Assembly: GCA_016297965.1 (NCBI GenBank)
Contig: JAEDDP010000002.1
Location: 62,001 to 126,000 of the forward strand
DNA: 64,000 nt
Direction of reading: 5' to 3'
DNA from: Alphaproteobacteria bacterium
Lineage (GTDB): Bacteria; Pseudomonadota; Alphaproteobacteria; Rs-D84; CACZYB01
Shown: positions 32,079 through 41,514 of the stretch, piece by piece
How positions within the stretch are numbered: the first letter of the stretch is position 1
Layout of the letters: every line of letters starts with the position of its first letter
Made by a program: the position numbers and the translations under genes
Notes under the pieces: model-generated
Databases searched by the model: none
What the model saw: the letters and a program-made list of their open reading frames with translations, nothing else
What the model was told of the DNA's origin: nothing

Positions 32079-32570
32079 ATGTCAAATTATTCTGATAATC
32101 CTTCTATGGATGAGATTTTGAAAAGAATTAAAAAGGCGTTGGCCGAACGGGAAAGGCGGGTTGAGGAAGAGGCTTTTTCAGGTAATGTAGAGGCAAGGGA
32201 GGAGGCATTTGTTCGTCCTTCGTCGCCGGTGCATTTTGAAGTTGTGGAGGATAGGGCGGTTGAGTCGGAGCGGGAGCAAAGCGTGGCGCCGGTTTCGGAT
32301 GTGACAAGTAATGTTTCGGATGCGGGGCAGAGTGAAATATTTATAAAGCCAAACCTTCGTTCGTCAAGGGAAAGTGATGTCTTTGTCCTTACAAAGGAGA
32401 TGAAAGTGAATTCGTCCGCAAAATTTGCCGAATTGGATTTTCCAAAGCTTTTCAAAAATATTTCGGTTCAAATGTCAAAGGATTTGGCGATGGGATATAT
32501 GGCACCGAAAATTGAATCTTGGCTTAACAATAACTTTTTGGAAATATCAACAAAATCAAAAAAGAATTAA
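32079..32570 (+). CDS. popZ: PopZ-like (DUF2497) polar organising protein
   Basis: 163-residue protein with the PopZ layout. A short N-terminal helix (DNPSMDEILKRIKKAL, 6-21) comes first, then an acidic, probably disordered middle (about 25-105), then a C-terminal helical region ending DLAMGYMAPKIESWLNNNF, which matches the conserved LLRPMLKEWLD-type helix. PopZ forms polar scaffolds that anchor ParB-bound origins in alphaproteobacteria and usually sits beside valS; here leuS is next, in opposite orientation. The usual last helix after the WLN motif is almost absent. Confidence 0.8.
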   Translation: MSNYSDNPSMDEILKRIKKALAERERRVEEEAFSGNVEAREEAFVRPSSPVHFEVVEDRAVESEREQSVAPVSDVTSNVSDAGQSEIFIKPNLRSSRESDVFVLTKEMKVNSSAKFAELDFPKLFKNISVQMSKDLAMGYMAPKIESWLNNNFLEISTKSKKN

Positions 32571-32574
32571 AGAG

Positions 32575-32601
32575 GTCCCAAGTTTGGGACTTTCTTTTTT
32601 T
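32575..32601 (+). terminator. Terminator after popZ
   Basis: Perfect stem GTCCCAA/TTGGGAC (32575-32581 with 32584-32590), then TTTCTTTTTTT. Confidence 0.85.
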
Positions 32602-32605
32602 ATGT

Positions 32606-32633
32606 AAAAAATCCCCCAAAATTTTCGGGGGAT
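32606..32633 (-). terminator. Terminator after leuS
   Basis: Stem ATCCCCC/GGGGGAT (32611-32617 with 32627-32633), reverse-strand T-run. Confidence 0.85.
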
Positions 32634-32667
32634 TAGTTTTTTCCTTAATGGGTAAAAAGAGGAAAAT

Positions 32668-35070
32668 TTATATAACTATATTTACAAGTTTGTTTTTTAC
32701 AACAATTATTTTCTTTGGTGTTTTACCCTGTAAATATGGTTTAAGGTTTTCCATTCCAAGGACAGCTTTTTCAACCTCCGTATCCGAAGCATTTGCTGGA
32801 ACATCAATTTCCAAACGCTTTTTTCCATTTACGGAAACAACCATATGTGCGGTTGATGCAATAAGTTTTGTTGCATCAAATTGTGGCCATGGTTCAAATG
32901 CAAGGTCGGACGTGTGTCCCAACATTTCCCACATTTCGTCGGATATATGAGGGGCAAATGGAGAAAGAAGTTTTATCAATGTTTCCATCATTTCGGTTGG
33001 AATTACATCCTTTTGACCAAGGTGATTTGAATAAATCATCAATGCGGAAACGGCGGTGTTGAACTTCATATCTTCAATTCTTTCGCTTACATCCTTTATA
33101 ACCTGGTGCATCGCGATTATATCTTGTTCTGTAAGTTCGGCATTGCCAACCTTTTCGGTAAGGTCGTATATACGGTTAAGAAAACGATATACACCAATCA
33201 TTGAATTTGTTGACCACATTGCCGCCTGGTCAAATGGTCCAATAAACATTTCGTATACACGTAATGTGTCGGCACCATATTCGCGAACAACATCATCAGG
33301 GTTTACAACGTTGCCCTTTGACTTACTCATTTTTTCGCCATTTTCCGCCAAAATCATACCGTGAAGTGTACGTTTTGCATAAGGTTCATTGAATGGAACC
33401 AAGCCAATGTCGTATAGAGCTTTGTGCCAAAAGCGGGAGTATAGCAAGTGGCGGGTTACGTGTTCTGCACCGCCTTCGTACCAATCAACCTGTCCCCAAT
33501 AATCAAGTGCTTCTTTTGATGCAAATTCATTATCGTTGTGTGGGTCCATATACCTTAAATAATACCATGAAGAACCAGCCCATGTTGGCATAGTATCTGT
33601 TTCACGGGTTGCGGGACCACCACAATGAGGGCAAGTTGTATGAAGCCATTCGGTTGCCTTTGCAAGAGGGGAAAGACCTTCGTCTGTTGGCATGTAGTCC
33701 TTTACATCCGGAAGAGTTAAAGGTAAATCCTTTTCATCCAATGGAACCCAACCACATTTTTCACAATGTACCATTGGGATTGGTTCGCCCCAATATCTTT
33801 GGCGGGTGAAAACCCAATCTTTCATACGATATTTTGTGGATGCCTTTCCAATACCCATTTCCTCAATTTTTTTAATCATTGTATTGATTGCGTCTTGTTT
33901 ATTTAGACCGTCAAGGAAGTCAGAATTTATATGTATGCCATCCTCAGTATATGCCTCAACTGAAACATCGCCACCCTTTATAACTTCAATTATAGGAAGG
34001 TTGAATTTTTTTGCGAAATCATAATCGCGTTCATCGTGTGCAGGTACGGCCATAATTGCACCGGTTCCATATCCCATCAAAACATAATCCGATACATATA
34101 CAGGTATTGGTTTTGAATTAAATGGATTTATGGCGGTGATGCCTTCTACTTTTACACCAGTTTTATCCTTTTGAAGTTGGGAACGTTCAAAATCGGATTT
34201 TTGGGATGCCTGCTTTTGATAATCCTTAATTGCATCAATATTTGAAATTTTTAATGAAAGCTTTTCAAGTATTGGATGTTCCGGAGATATAACCATATAT
34301 GTTGCACCAAAAATTGTATCTGGGCGGGTTGTGAAAACCTTTAATTTTTCATCGGTTCCCTGTATCGCAAAATCAATTTCCGCGCCGGTGGATTTTCCAA
34401 TCCAATCACGTTGCATTTTTTTCACACTTTCCGGAAAATCAACATGGTCAAGACCTTCTATAAGCTTATCGGAATATGATTGCATTTTTAAAATCCATGC
34501 GGATTTTTTTTTCTTTACAACTTCACTTCCACAACGTTCACAATGTCCGTTTTCAAGCTCTTCATTTGAAATACCAATCTTGCATTCCGGACACCATGAA
34601 ATGGTTTCTTCACCTTTGTATGCAAGTCCGGCCTTTACCATTTGGATAAACATCCACTGGGTCCATTTGTAATATTTTGGGTCGGTTGTGTTTACGGTTC
34701 CGGTCCAATCAAATGAAAAGCCGAGTGATTTTAATTGGTGTGTAAAATTTTCAATGTTTTGTTTTGTTGCAATGGCTGGGTGAATACCTGCCTTTATTGC
34801 ATATCGTTCAGTTGGAAGACCGAATGCATCAAATCCGATTGGAAAAAGCACATTGTATCCTTGCATACGGCGTTTACGGGAAATAATATCCATTGCGGTA
34901 AAGCTTCGTGGATGACCGACATGAAGTCCGGCACCAGATGGATAAGGAAATTCAACTAAACCAAAGAACTTTTTCTTTGTTTTATCAATCTTTGCATGGA
35001 AGAGTCCCCTTTCTTCCCACCGAGTTTGCCATTTTTTCTCAATATTTTTAAAATCATACTTTTTTGTCAT
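32668..35070 (-). CDS. leuS: Leucyl-tRNA synthetase
   Basis: Charges tRNA-Leu. 800 residues, shorter than the ~860 of most proteobacterial LeuS. HIGH-type motif HVGH at 50-53 inside PYPSGAGLHVGHP, zinc-type Cys sets (CPEC...CERC), a CP1 editing domain, KMSKS at 580-584, and a C-terminal anticodon-binding part. The N-terminal block (AGLHVGHP, MDIISRKRRMQGYNVLFPIGFDAFGLPTE) is the Firmicutes-like type; alphaproteobacterial LeuS normally has GRIHMGHVRNYTMGD there. This suggests horizontal replacement. Ribosome site AAGAGGAAA. Convergent with popZ. Confidence 0.96.
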   Translation of the reverse strand: MTKKYDFKNIEKKWQTRWEERGLFHAKIDKTKKKFFGLVEFPYPSGAGLHVGHPRSFTAMDIISRKRRMQGYNVLFPIGFDAFGLPTERYAIKAGIHPAIATKQNIENFTHQLKSLGFSFDWTGTVNTTDPKYYKWTQWMFIQMVKAGLAYKGEETISWCPECKIGISNEELENGHCERCGSEVVKKKKSAWILKMQSYSDKLIEGLDHVDFPESVKKMQRDWIGKSTGAEIDFAIQGTDEKLKVFTTRPDTIFGATYMVISPEHPILEKLSLKISNIDAIKDYQKQASQKSDFERSQLQKDKTGVKVEGITAINPFNSKPIPVYVSDYVLMGYGTGAIMAVPAHDERDYDFAKKFNLPIIEVIKGGDVSVEAYTEDGIHINSDFLDGLNKQDAINTMIKKIEEMGIGKASTKYRMKDWVFTRQRYWGEPIPMVHCEKCGWVPLDEKDLPLTLPDVKDYMPTDEGLSPLAKATEWLHTTCPHCGGPATRETDTMPTWAGSSWYYLRYMDPHNDNEFASKEALDYWGQVDWYEGGAEHVTRHLLYSRFWHKALYDIGLVPFNEPYAKRTLHGMILAENGEKMSKSKGNVVNPDDVVREYGADTLRVYEMFIGPFDQAAMWSTNSMIGVYRFLNRIYDLTEKVGNAELTEQDIIAMHQVIKDVSERIEDMKFNTAVSALMIYSNHLGQKDVIPTEMMETLIKLLSPFAPHISDEMWEMLGHTSDLAFEPWPQFDATKLIASTAHMVVSVNGKKRLEIDVPANASDTEVEKAVLGMENLKPYLQGKTPKKIIVVKNKLVNIVI

Positions 35071-35137
35071 ATTATTTCCTCTTTTCGTAAATGTTGACAG
35101 ATATACGAATGAATTGAAAAAATCACTATTTTTTCTG

Positions 35138-35166
35138 TTTACAAATTCTTTTTAAAAGCATATACT
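35138..35166 (+). promoter_or_regulatory. Promoter of the RND efflux operon
   Basis: -35 TTTACA (35138-35143), 17-bp spacer, -10 TATACT (35161-35166). Confidence 0.7.
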
Positions 35167-35214
35167 CCCGATTTCGTATTGGCAACAAGTTTTTATAAAA
35201 AAAAGAGGATAAAA

Positions 35215-36333
35215 ATGATAAGACAATTAAAGTATCGTTATGTTAACTCAAAGTTTGGGCAAAAGAAAAACTCAACTCAGTTTGTGTATTTTGTGTTTTT
35301 TGCCTTGGTTGCGTGGTTTGCATACGGAATGATTTTTAAGACGGAAAAACCAGAGGAAGTTTTGGTTCCGTCTATTGTTCGTGTTGATGTTGAAAAAACA
35401 ACACAGAAAAATGTACTTTCTGATATACTTGTTTATGGTCAAACAAAGGCAAGTGAAAAGGTTGATTTGAAGGTTAGAACAGCCGGTATTGTTGACAAAA
35501 TTTATAAAAGAAAAGGTCAACAAGTTAAAAAAGGTGATGTGATTTTAACCATAAAGATGGAAGACAGACTTGCAAAGCTTAATGCCGCAAAGGCAGCAAA
35601 GGAAAAGGCAGAAATTGAATTTAATACAGCAAAAAGTCTTCTTGCCCAAGATTTAATTTCACGTGTTGAATTTGTTGCAAATGAAGCTGCATACAAAAGT
35701 GCAAAGGCAACATTGGATGATACAATCCGTGATATTGAATTTACCGAACTTTGTGCTCCATTTGATGGTATCGTTAATACCTTGGATATAGAAGAAGGTT
35801 CTTTTGTTGCAAAGGAATCAACTGTGGGTGAATTTTTGAACCTTAATACAATAAAAATTACCGCACAAATTCCAGAAAAATATATCAGTCGTGTAAGAAA
35901 AGGTGTTGTTGCAAATGCGATGTTGTCCGATGGAACAAAGGTTGATGCTTTGCTTACCTATGTTGGTGCGATTGCAAATTTGGCAACAAGAACTTTTGCT
36001 GTTGAACTTGAAGCAAACAATAAGGATAAAAAGTTGGTTGAAGGTTTAACAGCTGAGCTTAGATTGCCACTTAATACTGTACCGGCAATGAAGCTTAAAG
36101 TATCATCTTGTTTAACATTTGGTGAGGATGGTTCAGTTGGTGTGAAAACAATTGATTCCGAAAATATAGTTCACTTCTATCCAATTGAATTGGTTAAGGA
36201 AGAAGAGGACGGAATTTGGGTTTCGGGACTTCCTGAAAATGCAAATGTTATTATTGCAGGTGGTGAGTATGTGAGAGTTGGAGAAAAGGTTGAACCTCAT
36301 TTTGTTAACGAAAAAGAAGAAATAAAAGACTAA
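35215..36333 (+). CDS. RND efflux periplasmic adaptor (membrane fusion protein)
   Basis: 372 residues from ATG 35215 (AAGAGGAT site). One N-terminal membrane helix (about 22-40) anchors it in the inner membrane; there is no lipobox. Then the biotinyl-lipoyl halves (GIVDKIYKRKGQQVKKGDVI ... LCAPFDGIVNTL), a short helical hairpin, a beta-barrel domain and a membrane-proximal domain, the standard HlyD/AcrA-type order. 48 nt upstream of the pump gene, so one operon. It needs an outer-membrane TolC partner, not found in this window. Confidence 0.9.
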   Translation: MIRQLKYRYVNSKFGQKKNSTQFVYFVFFALVAWFAYGMIFKTEKPEEVLVPSIVRVDVEKTTQKNVLSDILVYGQTKASEKVDLKVRTAGIVDKIYKRKGQQVKKGDVILTIKMEDRLAKLNAAKAAKEKAEIEFNTAKSLLAQDLISRVEFVANEAAYKSAKATLDDTIRDIEFTELCAPFDGIVNTLDIEEGSFVAKESTVGEFLNLNTIKITAQIPEKYISRVRKGVVANAMLSDGTKVDALLTYVGAIANLATRTFAVELEANNKDKKLVEGLTAELRLPLNTVPAMKLKVSSCLTFGEDGSVGVKTIDSENIVHFYPIELVKEEEDGIWVSGLPENANVIIAGGEYVRVGEKVEPHFVNEKEEIKD

Positions 36334-36381
36334 AAAAACAAATAACGAGTACGAAAGAAAATTTAATTTAAGGAGTGGATT

Positions 36382-39300
36382 ATGTCATTTATTAAGGTTG
36401 CTATGGGTCGTACAAGGATTTTCCTTTTTTCCTTGTTCTTGTTTATAATTCTTGGACTTTCAACATATATAAATATGCCAAAAGAATCGTTTCCGGATGT
36501 TAACATCCCAAGGATGGTTGTGACGGTTAATTATACTGGAATTTCTCCGGAAGATGGTGAACGACTTCTTGCAAAACCAATGGAAAAGGAATTTAAAACC
36601 ATTTCCGGTTTGAAGGAAATGACCAGCAAATGTTATGAGGGTTATTGTCAGGTTGTTCTTGAATTTAATGCTGGGTATGATGTTGAAAAAGGACTTCGTG
36701 AAACAAAGGATGCCGTTGATGATGCAAAGGCAAATATGCCAAAAGATATTGATGAACCAATTGTAAAGGAAATCAATACTTCGGAATTTGCGATTGCGAT
36801 TGTTAATATTTACGGAAGTGCCCCAGAAAAAACTTTGATGAATATTGCAAAGGAGCTTCAAGATACTATTGAGACTATACCTGGTGTTTTGGAAGCAGAT
36901 TTGGGTGGTGAAAGAGATGAACAAGCCGAAATTATTATTGATCCGGCAAAGCTTAACTCCTATAAAATTTCTATTGCTTCTGTTGGTTCATTTTTTTCTG
37001 GTTCAAACACCCTTATTCCAGCTGGAAATATTGAAACTGAAAAGGGGGCTTTTCCTATAAAGGTTCCTGGACTTATAGAAAATGTTGAAGATGTTTTGAA
37101 CCTTCCAATAAAGGTTGATGGTGATGCTGTTATAAAGCTTTATGATATTGCGGAAGTTCGTCGTAATTTTGCCAATGCAAAGGAATATGTTCGTATGAAT
37201 AGGCAACCTGCTTTGTCATTGGAAATAAAAAAACGTTCAGGTGGTAATACTATAAATACCGTTGCAGCAGTTGAAAAAGTTCTTGAAGAAGCACGGGAAG
37301 TTTTGCCAAAAAATGTTGTTGTTAAGTTGACAAACAATTCTGCGGAAACAATTAAAGATAACTTGGTTGATTTACAAAACAATGTTATTTCATCAATCAT
37401 CCTTGTTCTTATTTGTGTTGTGTTGATGCTTGGTATAAGGACTGGACTTCTTGTTGGACTTTCCATACCGGCATCATTTTTGATTGGTATCTTGTTCCTT
37501 GGTGCCCTTGGGGTTGGAATAAATATGGTTGTTTTGTTCGGACTTATCCTTGCGGTTGGTATGTTGGTTGATGGTGCGATTGTTATCACTGAATATGCCG
37601 ATAAAAAAATGACCGAAGGTGCAAGTAGACAGGATGCCTATGCCGAAGCGTCAAGCAGAATGGCGGTGTCCGTTATTGCATCAACAATTACAACTTTGAT
37701 TGCCTTTTCGCCACTTCTTTTCTGGCCTGGTGTTATGGGTGAATTTATGAAATATTTGCCATTGACGGTTATTTGTATTTTGAGTGCTTCTTTGTTGGTT
37801 GCCCTTGTTTTTGTTCCTGTGTTGGGTGCTTTGTTTGGAAAGGCAGGTTCAACAAGTGAGGAAGATAAGGAAGCCACAATTGCCGTTGAAAATGGTCATT
37901 ATGAAAAGCTTAAAGGTTATATGAAGTCATATTATAATATTCTTTCTTGGGCATTGAAACGTCCATGGAAGGTTATTATTGGTGTTGTTTCGTTGTTATT
38001 TGTGACATTCTTCCTTTATGGACTTTTCGGTGTGGGGGTTGAATTTTTCCCTGACTCGGAACCGGATTTTGTTAATATAAATGTTCATGGTCGTGGAAAT
38101 CTTTCCATTGAAGAAAAGGCAAAGTTTGTGAACGATGTTGAGGGAAGAATCTTTGATTTGCCTTACTTTAAGGATGTATATTCAAGAGCCGGAGCAAAGC
38201 CATACAGTGCAGCCGAAGATGTTATTGGATATATTCAGGTCGAACTTAAAGATTGGCAGGACAGACCAAGAGCTGATGTCATTATTGCCGAAATGAAGGA
38301 TAAACTTAAAGATGTATCTGGTGTTATTTTGGAAGTGACAAAGGAAGAGAAAGGTCCGGTTTCCGGAAAGCCAATTGAAATTGAAATTTCCGCAAATAGT
38401 GATGATGCAAGTGTCATTGATAAGGGATACAAGTATGTCCTTAAAGCAATGAATGACATTGGTGGATTTGTTGATATGGAAGATACTTCTGACCTTCCTG
38501 GAATTCAGTGGCAGATGAAAATCAATAAGGCACAGGCGGCAAAGTTTGGGGTTGATATTTCATCCGTTGGAAGTATCGTTCAGATGATGACAAGGGGTGC
38601 GACAGTTTCAACCTATCGTCCAGCAGACAGTGATGACGAGTTGGATATTGTTGTTCGTTTCCCAAAGAAGTTTAGGTCTTTGGATATGATTGACAACCTT
38701 TATGTTGTGACATCAAGTGGCGCGTCAGTTCCTATATCTACATTCGTAAGTATAGTTCCAGCGCCAAAGGTTAATATGATTCAACGTGTTGATGGAAGAC
38801 GTATTTTGAAGGTGTTATCCGAAGTAGAGGCTGGGAGTTATGCCGCAGAAAAGATTTTGGCACTTAAAAAATATGTTAAACAGAAACCATTGCCAGATGG
38901 TGTAAGACTTACCTTTAAGGGTGAAGATGAAGATAGTAAAGAAAGTTCATCGTTTATTATTGATGCATTTATTGCGGCGGTGTTCTTTATGGGATTTGTT
39001 TTGCTTTTACAGTTTAACAGTTTCTATTCTACGTTTATGATATTGTTCTCTATTCTTCTTTCCACAATTGGTGTTGTGTTGGGACTTATCATTATGCGGG
39101 ATCCGTTCTCTATTGTTATGACTGGATTGGCGGTCGTGTCGTTGGCTGGTATTGTGGTTAATAACAATATTGTGCTTATTGATGCGTTTGATGAACTTAA
39201 AGAAAAAGTAAGTGATCCGGTGGATGCAGTGTTAAGAACTGGTCTTCAAAGACTTCGTCCAGTGTACCTTACAACAGTGACGACAATATTGGGACTTGTT

Positions 39301-39534
39301 CCTATGGCATTGAAACTTAATATTGATTTTGTTAATGCGGATATTACTATTGGCGCTCCGTCAATGGATATGTGGTCGGCATTTTCAAAGTCCGTGATAT
39401 TCGGTTTGGGATTTGCAACAATTTTAACATTGATTGTGACACCTTGTATGTTGCTTGTTGGAGTAAGAATGAGAAAACATTTCAAGGAATGGTGGCACAG
39501 AAAGTTTTCAAAATCCGATGAAAACCAATACTAA
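36382..39534 (+). CDS. RND-family efflux pump, inner-membrane subunit
   Basis: 1050 residues, the normal size of AcrB-type transporters: 12 TM helices with two large periplasmic loops. It starts MSFIKVAMGRTRIFLFSLFLF, then PKESFPDVNIPRMVVTVNYTG, typical of the hydrophobe/drug branch. In TM4 the motif is LVDGAIV (D397-G398), so only one of the two AcrB aspartates (D407/D408) is kept. TM10 reads GIVVNNNIVLID, without the AcrB lysine. The substrate cannot be read from sequence. Forms a complex with the adjacent adaptor. Confidence 0.93.
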   Translation: MSFIKVAMGRTRIFLFSLFLFIILGLSTYINMPKESFPDVNIPRMVVTVNYTGISPEDGERLLAKPMEKEFKTISGLKEMTSKCYEGYCQVVLEFNAGYDVEKGLRETKDAVDDAKANMPKDIDEPIVKEINTSEFAIAIVNIYGSAPEKTLMNIAKELQDTIETIPGVLEADLGGERDEQAEIIIDPAKLNSYKISIASVGSFFSGSNTLIPAGNIETEKGAFPIKVPGLIENVEDVLNLPIKVDGDAVIKLYDIAEVRRNFANAKEYVRMNRQPALSLEIKKRSGGNTINTVAAVEKVLEEAREVLPKNVVVKLTNNSAETIKDNLVDLQNNVISSIILVLICVVLMLGIRTGLLVGLSIPASFLIGILFLGALGVGINMVVLFGLILAVGMLVDGAIVITEYADKKMTEGASRQDAYAEASSRMAVSVIASTITTLIAFSPLLFWPGVMGEFMKYLPLTVICILSASLLVALVFVPVLGALFGKAGSTSEEDKEATIAVENGHYEKLKGYMKSYYNILSWALKRPWKVIIGVVSLLFVTFFLYGLFGVGVEFFPDSEPDFVNINVHGRGNLSIEEKAKFVNDVEGRIFDLPYFKDVYSRAGAKPYSAAEDVIGYIQVELKDWQDRPRADVIIAEMKDKLKDVSGVILEVTKEEKGPVSGKPIEIEISANSDDASVIDKGYKYVLKAMNDIGGFVDMEDTSDLPGIQWQMKINKAQAAKFGVDISSVGSIVQMMTRGATVSTYRPADSDDELDIVVRFPKKFRSLDMIDNLYVVTSSGASVPISTFVSIVPAPKVNMIQRVDGRRILKVLSEVEAGSYAAEKILALKKYVKQKPLPDGVRLTFKGEDEDSKESSSFIIDAFIAAVFFMGFVLLLQFNSFYSTFMILFSILLSTIGVVLGLIIMRDPFSIVMTGLAVVSLAGIVVNNNIVLIDAFDELKEKVSDPVDAVLRTGLQRLRPVYLTTVTTILGLVPMALKLNIDFVNADITIGAPSMDMWSAFSKSVIFGLGFATILTLIVTPCMLLVGVRMRKHFKEWWHRKFSKSDENQY

Positions 39535-39559
39535 ATAAATTGTTTGTGTTTAACAAATT

Positions 39560-39583
39560 GCCCCTTTAAAAAGGGGCTTTTTT
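39560..39583 (+). terminator. Terminator after RND pump gene
   Basis: Perfect stem GCCCCTTT/AAAGGGGC (39560-39567 with 39570-39577), then T-run. Confidence 0.88.
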
Positions 39584-39586
39584 ATG

Positions 39587-39620
39587 AAAAAAAATCCTCC
39601 GAAATTTATTTGGTGGATTT
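39587..39620 (-). terminator. Terminator after ftsY
   Basis: Stem AAATCCtCC/GGtGGATTT (39592-39600 with 39612-39620, one mismatch), reverse-strand T-run. Confidence 0.65.
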
Positions 39621-39638
39621 CCTTAATTAAAAAGATTT

Positions 39639-40505
39639 TTATATTTCAAGTAGTCTATTTACAAAATCGGTTGGGTTAAATTCGTGAATATCGGTTAATT
39701 TTTCGCCGTTTGTAATAAAACATATTGGCATTTTATATTTTTTTGCGATTGAGATTATAAAGCCGAATTTTGATGAACCTTCGGTTTTGGTGATTATTAC
39801 ACCATCAATTTTTATATCTTGGCTGAATTTTTCCATTTGGATAAGGCTGTTTTGACCGCCGTTTCCATCAAGGACAAGGATAGTTTTTGATGGTGCGTTT
39901 TCATCAATTTTTTTTATCGTTTTGATTATTTTTTGAAGTTCCGCCATAAGTCCAGAATTGTTTGAAAGACGTCCGGCAGTATCAATCATTACTATGTCCT
40001 TATTCAAAGATTTTGCCTGATTATATCCGTCATAGGCAAGACCGGATGGTTCGGCATTTTCACGGGAAATGAATGTTGCACCGGTTTTTGATGTAAGCTC
40101 CCTTAACTGTTCGGTGGCGGAAATTCGGAATGTGTCGCATGCGACAACCGCAACTGATTTATTTTCATTTGAAAATTTATTGGCAAGCTTTCCAATTGTG
40201 CTTGTTTTTCCACTTCCGTTTACACCAATCATAACAATAGAAAAAGGTTTGTATGTGGTTGTATCAAATGTTGAAACACATGGCGATAAGATATTTAAAA
40301 GCTCCGTTTTTAAAATTTCCTTTACCTCATTCGCGGTGGTTTCGGTATTGAACTTTTGCTCCTTTATTTTTTCAATAAGGTCGGATACAATATCGTACGA
40401 TATATCCGAAGTGATAAGAAGTTCTTCCAAATTTTCAAGTGTTTCATTATCAAGCCTTTTTCCGCTGAATAATGATGAAATTTTTGATGCAAATTTTGAA
40501 AACAT
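39639..40505 (-). CDS. ftsY: Signal recognition particle receptor FtsY, divergent
   Basis: SRP-GTPase that docks ribosome-SRP complexes at the membrane. 288 residues: N domain (1-85) and G domain, with no acidic A domain. G1 GVNGSGKT at 94-101, then ACDTFRISATEQL, which is diagnostic of SRP GTPases, DTAGR at 175-179, and LDGNGGQN in place of LDAxTGQN. The G4 motif is TKTE (239-242) instead of TKLD, followed by GSSKFG instead of GTAKGG, an unusual change in the guanine-specificity site. FtsY is favoured over Ffh because no M domain follows. Divergent from miaA. Confidence 0.88.
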   Translation of the reverse strand: MFSKFASKISSLFSGKRLDNETLENLEELLITSDISYDIVSDLIEKIKEQKFNTETTANEVKEILKTELLNILSPCVSTFDTTTYKPFSIVMIGVNGSGKTSTIGKLANKFSNENKSVAVVACDTFRISATEQLRELTSKTGATFISRENAEPSGLAYDGYNQAKSLNKDIVMIDTAGRLSNNSGLMAELQKIIKTIKKIDENAPSKTILVLDGNGGQNSLIQMEKFSQDIKIDGVIITKTEGSSKFGFIISIAKKYKMPICFITNGEKLTDIHEFNPTDFVNRLLEI

Positions 40506-40577
40506 AAAAAATCCTTTGATTATATTTTTATTTTATTTTATTATTGCCAAAGATTAAATTTTTTCAAGGAAAAAACT

Positions 40578-41441
40578 ATGGCTGGAAATAAAGTTTATAT
40601 TATATGTGGTCCGACCGCAAGTGGTAAAAGTTCGGTTGCTTTGGATTTGGCGATGAATAATAACGGGGTAATCATAAATGCCGACAGTCAACAAGTTTAT
40701 CGGGAATTGCCGATTTTGACGGCTTGTCCTTCAAGTGATGATTATGGTCGTGTGGAACACAAACTTTATCAATTTTATGATGGTTTCCGTCGTATGGATG
40801 CAAGTCTTTGGGTGGAATATGCGGTAAAGGAAATTCGTGAAGCACAAGAGCGGGGCAAGATTCCGTTTGTTGTTGGTGGTACCGGATTTTATATAAAGGC
40901 ATTGACCGAAGGGCTTTCCGTTATTCCATCAATTCCATATAATATTCGGGATCAGGTAAGAAAAGAGGGAATAAGGGCAAAAAATGTTGAACTTTTTGAA
41001 ATTTTGAAAAAGTATGATAAGGATTTATGCGAAAGAATTTCTCCATCTGACAGGCAACGTATTTTGCGTGGAATTGAAGTTTTTCGTGCGACGGGTGTAC
41101 CTTTGTCTGCATGGCAAAGAAATAAAAAAATTAAGCCTATGCCGGATGTGGAGTTTGATTTAAAGGTTATTGATTTTGAAATGCCGGTCCTTGAAAAACG
41201 GATTGCACTTCGTTGTGATGCAATGATAAATGCTGGTGTTGTGGATGAGGTTAAAAAACTTTATAGCCTTGATTATCCGGAACGGTCCGCGATATTTAAA
41301 GTTATTGGTGTTGAAACGATAAAAAAGTACATTGATGGACTTATTTCAATGGATGAAATGAAAAGGGAAATCATCCTTTTGACCCGTCAGTATGCCAAAC
41401 GGCAAAGAACTTTTTTTAGAACCCAGTTGAATAGGGAATAA
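40578..41441 (+). CDS. miaA: tRNA dimethylallyltransferase
   Basis: Adds the isopentenyl group to A37 of tRNAs reading UNN codons. 287 residues, slightly short but complete. P-loop GPTASGKS at 11-18, the conserved NADSQQVYRELPILTACP, FVVGGTGFYIKAL and DRQRILRGIEVFRATG motifs, all typical of MiaA. ATG preceded by AAGGAAAAAA. Single gene, divergent from ftsY; hfq, a common partner, is not next to it. Confidence 0.96.
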   Translation: MAGNKVYIICGPTASGKSSVALDLAMNNNGVIINADSQQVYRELPILTACPSSDDYGRVEHKLYQFYDGFRRMDASLWVEYAVKEIREAQERGKIPFVVGGTGFYIKALTEGLSVIPSIPYNIRDQVRKEGIRAKNVELFEILKKYDKDLCERISPSDRQRILRGIEVFRATGVPLSAWQRNKKIKPMPDVEFDLKVIDFEMPVLEKRIALRCDAMINAGVVDEVKKLYSLDYPERSAIFKVIGVETIKKYIDGLISMDEMKREIILLTRQYAKRQRTFFRTQLNRE

Positions 41442-41458
41442 CTTTTCTTTTTGATGAA

Positions 41459-41487
41459 TTGACGGCAACTCTTTTTTATGATATTAT
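41459..41487 (+). promoter_or_regulatory. Promoter of gene 41515
   Basis: -35 TTGACG (41459-41464), 17-bp spacer, -10 TATTAT (41482-41487). Confidence 0.7.
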
Positions 41488-41514
41488 ATAAGAAGAATAA
41501 AAAGGGGTTTTCGT

